Source of the DNA: Candidatus Adiutrix sp.
Lineage (GTDB): Bacteria; Desulfobacterota; Desulfarculia; Adiutricales; Adiutricaceae
Length of the DNA stretch: 10,227 nucleotides
Direction of reading: 5' to 3'
Assembly: GCA_031285975.1 (NCBI GenBank)
Contig: JAITVE010000334.1
Coordinates: 1 to 10,227, forward strand
Position numbers and translations under genes: made by a program. The notes under the pieces are model-generated. The model saw only the letters and a list, made by a program, of their open reading frames with translations, did not search any database and was not told the DNA's origin. Below are positions 5,718-10,227 of the stretch, in pieces (within the stretch, counting starts at the first letter, position 1; every line of letters begins with the position of its first letter).

Positions 5718-7019
5718 TTAAATCCACAGGCCCCAAACCAGGGCCAGGAGGAGGGACATAACCACGGGAATAATGCAGGTGGTGACACAGACATCCCCGT
5801 AGGATTCCTTGTGGGTGCAGTTGGAAACAGCCAGCAGGGTCAGCACCGCGCCGTTGTGGGGCAAGGTGTCCAGGCCGCCGGAAGAAATGGAGGCGATGCG
5901 GTGCAGAAACTCGGGGTTCAAGCCTATGGCCAGGGCCTTTTCCAGGTACTGCGGGGCCAGGGCCTCCAGGGCGATGGACATGCCCCCAGAGGCCGACCCG
6001 GTGGCCCCGGCCAGCACGTTAACGGCCACAGCTTCGGAGAACAGAATGCTGCCCGGCATGTTCATCATCAACGCGGTCAGGGTGGCGAAACCGGGCACAG
6101 CCTTGACCACCGAGCCGAAGCCCACGGCGCAGGCCGTGTTCATGATGGCCGTCAGCGAGCCGTTGGCCCCGGCGCTGATGGACGGCAACAGAACTTTGTA
6201 CTGCTTAATGTTCATCAAACAGCATAGAATGATGCCGCTGACCAGGGAGGTGACGATGTGCTGCTTGAAGACATTGAGAAGCACCACCACCACGATGATC
6301 GGCAGCAGCCCCGACAGCCAGTGCCATGAGGGGAGGCTGGCGGTATCGAGATCGGACTCCACGAATTTTGGATCTTCAACAAAGGCCCCGCCTGCGGCCA
6401 GGCTTTTCCGGGCCCGCCATTCCAGGTAGAGGAGGCCCGGGATGCCTATGGCCAGGCAGGCCACGATGGACAACAGCGGCGCGGCCATGGGGCTGGTGCC
6501 GTAAAACTGCATGGGAATGAGGTTCTGGATTTGCGGCGTGCCGGGCACCGAGGTCATGGTGATGCCGAACGCGCCAAAGGCGATGGCCCCCGGCAGCAAG
6601 GTGCGGGGCATGTTGGCCGCCCGGTAGATGGCATAGCCCATCGGATACACGACGAAGACCACGACGAACAGGGAAATGCCGCCATAGGTCATCAGCATAC
6701 AGGGTATGACCACAGCCAAAATGGCGTGTTTGGCCCCGATCCACTTGACCACTTTATCGGCCAGGGAGCGGGCCGAGCCGGTCATGTCCATGACTTTGCC
6801 GTAGACCGCGCCCAGGAAAAAGGCCGGAAACCAGGCCATGACATACCCGGCCATGCCTTTCATATAGTCGCCCACATAGCTGTCGAGTATGCTCAGGCCG
6901 CTCAAAAGAGCCACAAAGGCGGCGCAGACAGGCGCGACCCAAATGATCGAATAGCCCCGATAGGCCAGGAACATCAACAGAACCAGCCCTAAAAAAATCC
7001 CGACTAAGGAAACGCTCAT
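5718..7019 (-). CDS. GntP-family permease, probable D-3-hydroxybutyrate uptake
   Basis: Inner-membrane transporter of 433 residues with roughly a dozen hydrophobic segments, starting immediately with VGIFLGLVLLMFLAYRG. Signatures of the GntP/gluconate-citrate transporter group are visible: SVPGTPQIQN (a conserved loop), GATGSASGGMSIALEAL, and SSGGLDTLPHNGA followed by THKESYGD. Members next to 3-hydroxybutyrate dehydrogenase genes are usually taken as hydroxybutyrate permeases; the substrate here rests on that context, not on residues I can point to. The start is uncertain: a GTG at 7031 is in frame, with GAGA close upstream, while the ATG at 7019 better fits family N-termini but has only a distant, weak ribosome binding site. 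Both lie 26-38 bases after the dehydrogenase stop, so translation may depend on coupling. It takes the place of the unrelated AtoE transporter of E. coli. Confidence 0.88.
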   Translation of the reverse strand: MSVSLVGIFLGLVLLMFLAYRGYSIIWVAPVCAAFVALLSGLSILDSYVGDYMKGMAGYVMAWFPAFFLGAVYGKVMDMTGSARSLADKVVKWIGAKHAILAVVIPCMLMTYGGISLFVVVFVVYPMGYAIYRAANMPRTLLPGAIAFGAFGITMTSVPGTPQIQNLIPMQFYGTSPMAAPLLSIVACLAIGIPGLLYLEWRARKSLAAGGAFVEDPKFVESDLDTASLPSWHWLSGLLPIIVVVVLLNVFKQHIVTSLVSGIILCCLMNIKQYKVLLPSISAGANGSLTAIMNTACAVGFGSVVKAVPGFATLTALMMNMPGSILFSEAVAVNVLAGATGSASGGMSIALEALAPQYLEKALAIGLNPEFLHRIASISSGGLDTLPHNGAVLTLLAVSNCTHKESYGDVCVTTCIIPVVMSLLLALVWGLWI

Positions 7020-7057
7020 AGCTGTACCCACTTTCTCTTGATAGAGGGGTAGCCGCC

Positions 7058-7819
7058 TCAGCCGGCGACCCAGCCGCCGTCGATGGAGATAGCCGAGCCG
7101 GTGATGGAGGCGGCGGCATCTGAGCAGAGATATTTGGCCATATCAGCCACCACCTCGGGCTCCAGCAGCTTTTTGATGCTGGACTTCACCAGCATGACGT
7201 CAGTGACGACCTCATCCGCGCTGATGCCGTGGGCCTGGGCCTGGTCGGCGATCTGCTTATCGACCAGCGGCGTGCGCACATAGGCCGGGCAGATGGAGTT
7301 GACCGTTATGCCCAAAGGGCCGCCTTCCAGCCCGGCCGTCTTGGTCAGGCCGGTCAGGCCGTGCTTGGCGGAAACATAGGCCGCCTTGTATTCCGAAGCC
7401 ACCAGGCCATGGATGGAATTGAGGTTGATGATGCGGCCCCAGCCGTTTTCGCGCATGGAGGGCCAGACGTATTTCGTGAGGTAGAAGGGGGCCGACAGCA
7501 TCAGGGCGATAATCAAATCCCAGCGGTCTTCGGGAAAATTCTCGATGGGGGAAACGGTCTGCACCCCGGCCACATTGATGAGAATGTCCACCCGGCCTTT
7601 CTGTTTCAGGGCGAAATCCACCAGCGCCCGGCAATCCTGGCGCTTGCTGAGATCGGCCCGGCAAAATAGGGCCCCGATTTTATCCGCTTCACTTTTTAGA
7701 GCCTCTTCATTCACATCGGCCATAATCACGGCCGCTCCGTCCCGGGCGAAGGCTTGGGCCATAGCCAGGCCAATGCCGCTGGCGGCTCCGGTAATGAGGG
7801 TAACTTTGTCTTTAATCAT
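7058..7819 (-). CDS. bdhA: D-3-hydroxybutyrate dehydrogenase (SDR family)
   Basis: NAD-dependent oxidation of D-3-hydroxybutyrate to acetoacetate, cytoplasmic. At 253 residues it is a classical short-chain dehydrogenase: TGAASGIG (10-17) binds the cofactor, D36 (ADVNE) favours NAD over NADP, and S135, Y148 and K152 are catalytic. The substrate-binding residues known from Pseudomonas fragi HBDH occur at a constant offset of seven: Q87, H137, K145, Q189 and W250. IHGLVAS, YVRTPLVDKQIADQA and SITGSAISIDGGW are also characteristic. The Asn of the SDR catalytic tetrad is replaced by Met107 (ALMLSAPF). The ATG has AGGAGA (7826-7831) six bases ahead. It is the first gene of the operon, 163 bases downstream of the predicted sigma-54 start site. 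Confidence 0.95.
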   Translation of the reverse strand: MIKDKVTLITGAASGIGLAMAQAFARDGAAVIMADVNEEALKSEADKIGALFCRADLSKRQDCRALVDFALKQKGRVDILINVAGVQTVSPIENFPEDRWDLIIALMLSAPFYLTKYVWPSMRENGWGRIINLNSIHGLVASEYKAAYVSAKHGLTGLTKTAGLEGGPLGITVNSICPAYVRTPLVDKQIADQAQAHGISADEVVTDVMLVKSSIKKLLEPEVVADMAKYLCSDAAASITGSAISIDGGWVAG

Positions 7820-7840
7820 GATGCGTCTCCTGTCTCATGG

Positions 7841-7860
7841 GCGGCCTCTCTTTCGGCCGC
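7841..7860 (-). promoter_or_regulatory. GC-only stem-loop in the bdhA leader
   Basis: GCGGCC (7841-7846) pairs with GGCCGC (7855-7860) around an 8-base loop, 21 bases before the bdhA start and just upstream of its ribosome binding site. It may only stabilise the leader. The rest of the 163-base leader shows a small CCGG...CCGG pairing near 7908-7925 and an A/T-rich stretch at 7928-7960, with no recognised riboswitch. Confidence 0.25.
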
Positions 7861-7971
7861 GCTGGTTGCGGGTGAGGCGTGGCGGTGATTTGGACACAGC
7901 TCTGCCGGGGCCGGACAAACGCCGGTCAAAATTTTTCTGAAAACATCCTTTAAAAAAACACGATGTCAGGG

Positions 7972-8031
7972 AATGATACCGCTGAACATGAGAGCAAGTA
8001 CCGTTCCATTTTGCCGAAAGGCGGTATCATT
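7972..8031. repeat. 11-bp perfect inverted repeat bracketing the sigma-54 promoter
   Basis: AATGATACCGC (7972-7982) and GCGGTATCATT (8021-8031) are exact inverted copies 38 bases apart. Their midpoint (8001.5) lies within one base of the midpoint of the -24/-12 promoter (8000.5). Relative to the predicted start they fall at about +1 to +11 and -39 to -49. Because only one arm is transcribed, the pair must act on DNA if it acts at all: two half-sites for a looping repressor, an activator site plus a chance copy, or a cruciform. Confidence 0.6.
7993..8008 (-). promoter_or_regulatory. Sigma-54 (-24/-12) promoter of the hydroxybutyrate operon
   Basis: The minus strand reads TGGAACGGTACTTGCT. GG and GC are separated by exactly ten bases, and the flanking TGG, ACG and TTGC fit the consensus TGGCACG-N4-TTGCW with one change in the -24 element. 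Predicted start of transcription is about 7982. The neighbouring gene encodes a sigma-54 activator and three dyads lie upstream at enhancer distance, which strongly supports the call. Confidence 0.82.
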
Positions 8032-8131
8032 GAGGAGGATTGACGCGAAATAACAGTAAAAACAGCACAATAGACAGCAAAGTGAAGGGAAGGCAGGGAG
8101 TGGAGTAAGGCACACCGAGTGGTCTGGCCGC

Positions 8132-8147
8132 GTCTCCAAACAGAGAC
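8132..8147. promoter_or_regulatory. Activator-site dyad 1 (GTCTC-N6-GAGAC)
   Basis: A perfect 5-bp dyad with a 6-base centre, GTCTCCAAACAGAGAC, centred about 157 bases upstream of the predicted sigma-54 start. The same pattern occurs twice more at 8200-8215 and 8218-8233. Spacing and distance fit an upstream activator sequence bound by the Fis-type helix-turn-helix of the adjacent regulator. Confidence 0.65.
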
Positions 8148-8199
8148 TGTTAGGCTGGCTGGCAACGATTAATGGGGTAAGCGGATGATATCAATTACT

Positions 8200-8215
8200 A
8201 TCTCTATTGCGAGAC
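8200..8215. promoter_or_regulatory. Activator-site dyad 2 (ATCTC-N6-GAGAC)
   Basis: ATCTCTATTGCGAGAC is the same 16-bp pattern with one changed outer base, centred near -225. It lies 18 bp, centre to centre, from dyad 3, so two activator dimers could bind side by side. Confidence 0.6.
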
Positions 8216-8217
8216 AA

Positions 8218-8233
8218 GTCTCTATTTGGAGAC
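8218..8233. promoter_or_regulatory. Activator-site dyad 3 (GTCTC-N6-GAGAC)
   Basis: GTCTCTATTTGGAGAC is a perfect dyad centred near -243. Its spacer begins TATT, as in dyad 2. It ends 24 bases from the stop codon of the regulator gene, so the whole activator-site set fits between regulator and operon. No clear terminator was seen after the regulator stop. Confidence 0.65.
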
Positions 8234-8256
8234 AGCGTTTTTTCAGAAAACAGATT

Positions 8257-9705
8257 TCAGGGCAGGATATTGAATGTTTTCAGTTTTTTATACAACGTTG
8301 ACCGTCCCAGCCCCAAACGCATGGCGGCCTGCGGAACCGAACCCTGGGCTTCAGCGAGGGCCTGGCGCAAAAACTCTGTTTCAAAGTTTTTCATGGCTTC
8401 GTTATAATCGCCCGCAATGCGGTCTGACGGGAACCCGCTGGTGTGCTGCTCGGGTACGCTCGGCGGGGCCCCCACCGGCAGCAGCAGGGGGCGTATTTCG
8501 TCAGCCCCCAGAATGGGCCCCTCGGCCAGCATGGCCGCCCGCTCCAGGATGTTGCGCAGTTCCCGCACGTTGCCGGGCCAGGAGTGCCCGGCCAAAAGCT
8601 CCAGCGCGTCCTGCCCCAAACCGTGACAGGCGGTTTTGAACTGCGTGGCCACATCCTTTAAAATGCGCTCAGTTAAGGCCGGCAGGCACCCGGCCCGCTC
8701 CCGCAGGGGCGGTATTTGGAGGGGGAAGACGTTCAGCCGGTAGTACAAATCGCCGCGAAAGGTTTTGCGGGCCACCATCTCGGGCAAATCCGCCGAGGTG
8801 GCGGCAATGATGCGGATATTCGTTTTTTTCATGCGGTTGGAGCCCACCGGCTCATATTCCTTTTCCTGGAGCGCCCGCAAAAGCTTACCCTGCATGGTTA
8901 AGGGGATATCACCGATTTCGTCCAGAAACAAGGTGCCGCCCTCGGCCAGTTCCAGCTTGCCCATCCGCCCGCTTTTCAGGGCCCCGGTATACGCGCCGGG
9001 AGCCACGCCGAAAAATTCGGCTTCCATCAAAGATTCGGGTATCGCGCCCATATTAACGCACACCAAAGGGCCGCCAGCCCTGGGGGAGGCCCCGTGAATG
9101 GCGTGCGCCAAAAGCTCTTTGCCCGTGCCTGTTTCCCCGGTCAAAAGGATGGGCACGTCCCTCTGCGCCGCGCGGCGGGCCTTGTTTTTAAGCTCCAAAA
9201 TGGCCGGGCTCTGCCCGATGACGTTCTGAAAAGAGTATTTGGCCTGCCGTTCGTGAACCAGAACGCCTTTAATGGAATCCAACTCACTTTTCATGCGGGA
9301 AAAGGTGGCCACCAATGGAGAAAAGGGGTTCAACCCGTCATAGAGGGCAAAGCCGATAGCCCCCAGGATATCCCCCTCTTCATTTTTGATCGGCAGCCGC
9401 ATGACCACCAGCGGCGGGCCTTTGGTTTCCATAATATCCAGAAGAATCGGCCGCCCGCTGTGCACCACGTCCCGCATCTGGCTGCCGGGAATGACCTCCT
9501 CGACTGGACGGCCGATGGCGTTTTGGCTGGTTGATCCGAACCGGGCGGCGTAACGGCTGTTGATCCAGACCACATCGGCGTTCTGATCAACGATGACCGT
9601 ACCCTCGCTATGATTTTCCACGCTCTCAAACAGGGAGTAAATAGCCCAGGAATAGAGTTCTTCAACATTGTCCAGGTTTTGCGGCCAAGGAATTTTATTG
9701 AACAT
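8257..9705 (-). CDS. PAS-domain sigma-54-dependent transcriptional activator
   Basis: Bacterial enhancer-binding protein of 482 residues, cytoplasmic. Order: N-terminal PAS-like sensor (about 25-122, HSEGTVIVDQNADVVWINS at its start), a linker of about 40 residues, AAA+ domain (about 160-390), then a Fis-type helix-turn-helix (about 455-478, QAAMRLGLGRSTLYKKL). AAA+ motifs are complete: Walker A GETGTGKE (190-197), the sigma-54 contact loop as GAYTGA (237-242), Walker B GGTLFLDE (256-263), arginine fingers R317/R323 in FRGDLYYRL, and WPGNVREL (376-383). Phe-to-Tyr in the GAFTGA loop is a known natural variant. There is no receiver domain, so it is not an AtoC-type response regulator; a ligand or partner probably acts through the PAS domain. 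It most likely drives the operon that begins 438 bases downstream. GAGGTG (9713-9718) precedes the ATG. Confidence 0.95.
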   Translation of the reverse strand: MFNKIPWPQNLDNVEELYSWAIYSLFESVENHSEGTVIVDQNADVVWINSRYAARFGSTSQNAIGRPVEEVIPGSQMRDVVHSGRPILLDIMETKGPPLVVMRLPIKNEEGDILGAIGFALYDGLNPFSPLVATFSRMKSELDSIKGVLVHERQAKYSFQNVIGQSPAILELKNKARRAAQRDVPILLTGETGTGKELLAHAIHGASPRAGGPLVCVNMGAIPESLMEAEFFGVAPGAYTGALKSGRMGKLELAEGGTLFLDEIGDIPLTMQGKLLRALQEKEYEPVGSNRMKKTNIRIIAATSADLPEMVARKTFRGDLYYRLNVFPLQIPPLRERAGCLPALTERILKDVATQFKTACHGLGQDALELLAGHSWPGNVRELRNILERAAMLAEGPILGADEIRPLLLPVGAPPSVPEQHTSGFPSDRIAGDYNEAMKNFETEFLRQALAEAQGSVPQAAMRLGLGRSTLYKKLKTFNILP

Positions 9706-9711
9706 ACGGAT

Positions 9712-9813
9712 TCACCTCATACCGCTGGCGGCGCGCCTCACCGTGCCGCCCATGTGGATATCGAGTTGCTCACCTCTGATTGCGGCCCAAGCATTGATCA
9801 TGCAAAACGTCAT
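9712..9813 (-). CDS. Possible 33-residue upstream ORF ending at the activator's ribosome binding site
   Basis: ATG at 9813 has AGAGG about six bases upstream (near 9819-9824). The frame closes with TGA at 9712-9714, inside the GAGGTGA that also serves as the activator's ribosome binding site. Translation of the small ORF could therefore reinitiate at, or open up, the activator start. The peptide (MTFCMINAW at its start) has no recognised motif. It may be chance. Confidence 0.2.
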   Translation of the reverse strand: MTFCMINAWAAIRGEQLDIHMGGTVRRAASGMR

Positions 9814-9821
9814 GAATCGCC

Positions 9822-9833
9822 TCTGAGGTCAGA
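9822..9833. promoter_or_regulatory. Small dyad TCTGA-GG-TCAGA in the activator leader
   Basis: A perfect 5-bp dyad with a 2-base centre, about 220 bases downstream of the predicted activator promoter and overlapping the ribosome binding site of the 33-codon ORF. The half CCTCTGA recurs at 9774-9780. It could be an operator or an RNA element; no regulator is recognised. Confidence 0.2.
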
Positions 9834-9952
9834 ACTGATAGAACCCGGCAAGCGCCTGGCTCCCGAAAGCGCCGTCGCATGAAATAATCGTACTGCGCCA
9901 AAAGAACGGCTGTAACGCTGTGAACTGAAGACTCAAATTTTTCTTGCAAATG

Positions 9953-10000
9953 TCAGACCAAGAGAAGAAAGAACTGCGTTCCAATAAGCCGGAGCTTCAT
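9953..10000 (-). CDS. Possible 15-residue leader ORF of the activator
   Basis: ATG at 10000 is preceded by GGAGG (10006-10010) four bases ahead, and the frame ends in TGA at 9953-9955. The peptide is hydrophobic at its end (FFLLLV). Its ribosome binding site lies in the inverted repeat GCCTC-N9-GAGGC (10004-10022), so a hairpin could hide it. It lies about 50 bases from the predicted transcription start. Very short, so coding is unproven. Confidence 0.18.
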   Translation of the reverse strand: MKLRLIGTQFFLLLV

Positions 10001-10043
10001 AATGCCTCCAGGCCTGAGAGGCTTATAGCCAGCCCCAAAAAGT

Positions 10044-10060
10044 ATACAGAAAGTTTGTAT
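10044..10060. promoter_or_regulatory. Dyad over the activator transcription start
   Basis: ATACA (10044-10048) and TGTAT (10056-10060) form a 17-bp dyad with a 7-base centre. It overlaps the -10 box and the predicted start of the activator promoter, where a repressor would block transcription. It does not match the GTCTC dyads, so autoregulation through those sites is not indicated. AT-rich dyads also arise by chance. Confidence 0.3.
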
Positions 10061-10088
10061 TATACGCATGTATTCATCTTGCCGTCAA
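10059..10088 (-). promoter_or_regulatory. Sigma-70-like promoter of the activator gene
   Basis: On the minus strand there is -35 TTGACG (10088-10083; five of six consensus bases), an 18-base spacer, and a perfect -10 TATAAT (10064-10059). Predicted start is near 10052, giving a leader of about 346 bases before the activator ATG. That is unusually long and contains two short ORFs and several small dyads. Confidence 0.65.
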
Positions 10089-10227
10089 TGTTTCACTACC
10101 CAGGCAACCAGGGCTGACGCATATTGTTTTTATTGAAATCGTTGATAATTTTTTAAAAATCAACCAGTTGCACGCTTTTTTCAAAACTTTTTGAGGGGTT
10201 GCTAAGCGAATTTTTCCACTCAACAGA
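10089..10227. other. AT-rich end of window, no gene seen
   Basis: This stretch upstream of the activator promoter has several A- and T-runs and small dyads (GTTGAT...ATCAAC at 10141-10164, CAAC-CA-GTTG at 10161-10170). I see no coding frame. It may hold a promoter for a gene beyond the window, or only bent DNA. Confidence 0.3.

Noticed and set aside
5718..7031. GTG start at 7031 for the permease
   Set aside because: It is possible, but the ATG at 7019 fits the usual GntP-family N-terminus better; neither has a strong ribosome binding site, so the choice is tentative.
8189..8201. IHF site (WATCAA-N4-TTR) between the activator sites and the sigma-54 promoter
   Set aside because: TATCAA is present but the TTR end has two mismatches, and the position, between dyads 2 and 1, is not the usual place for the DNA bend.
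9610..9882. Plus-strand 90-codon frame over the activator start
   Set aside because: It overlaps the activator N-terminus in antisense, lacks a convincing ribosome binding site, and its composition shows no protein-like features.

Overview
The window reads as part of the chromosome of an anaerobic, GC-rich bacterium, most likely a deltaproteobacterium (Desulfobacterota, sulfate-reducer-like or syntroph-like). The reasons are a Desulfovibrio-type rubrerythrin, a two-iron-site desulfoferrodoxin, a 2-oxoacid:acceptor oxidoreductase and a PAS-containing sigma-54 activator. The assignment to this group is inference. Every confident gene lies on the minus strand, so transcription runs from high to low coordinates.

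Region 1-2836 is an oxygen-defence and iron-storage cluster. In transcription order it holds rubrerythrin (2707-2120), desulfoferrodoxin (2005-1625), an FtnA-type ferritin (1605-1066), a two-repeat ferritin-like/rubrerythrin-family protein (772-263) and the first 53 codons of a 2-oxoacid:acceptor oxidoreductase (161-1, running off the window). Rubrerythrin has a clear sigma-70-like promoter (2808-2836) and a structured leader. A perfect 15-bp terminator-like hairpin lies between rubrerythrin and desulfoferrodoxin. A 141-bp imperfect palindrome starts inside the last ferritin codons and is followed by a second terminator-like hairpin.

Region 2837-3087 holds no convincing gene. It carries two strong inverted repeats and a 40-codon plus-strand ORF with a good ribosome binding site. 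It may be a remnant of a mobile element, and one of the repeats may also terminate the next operon.

Region 3088-7819 is a five-gene operon for taking up and breaking down D-3-hydroxybutyrate: D-3-hydroxybutyrate dehydrogenase, a GntP-family permease, acetyl-CoA acetyltransferase, and CoA-transferase subunits alpha and beta. Together these would import 3-hydroxybutyrate, oxidise it to acetoacetate, activate it to acetoacetyl-CoA and cleave it to two acetyl-CoA. A 16-bp stem-loop between the thiolase gene and the CoA-transferase pair may set the relative expression of the two parts.

Region 7820-8256 is the control region. A -24/-12 sigma-54 promoter (7993-8008) is bracketed by a perfect 11-bp inverted repeat. 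About 140-250 bp upstream lie three 16-bp dyads of the form GTCTC-N6-GAGAC (one has A in place of the first G), which look like the activator's binding sites. The activator gene itself (9705-8257: PAS, AAA+ and Fis-type helix-turn-helix) lies immediately upstream. The layout is a self-contained, substrate-responsive switch, with the caveat that the ligand is not known.

Region 9706-10227 is the activator's long leader and its sigma-70-like promoter (10059-10088), with two very short ORFs in the leader. Beyond the promoter the sequence is AT-rich with no gene seen. I did not find a clearly new biological system. The most unusual items are the large palindrome at the ferritin 3' end, the symmetric repeat around the sigma-54 promoter, and the hairpin-rich gap at 2837-3087.
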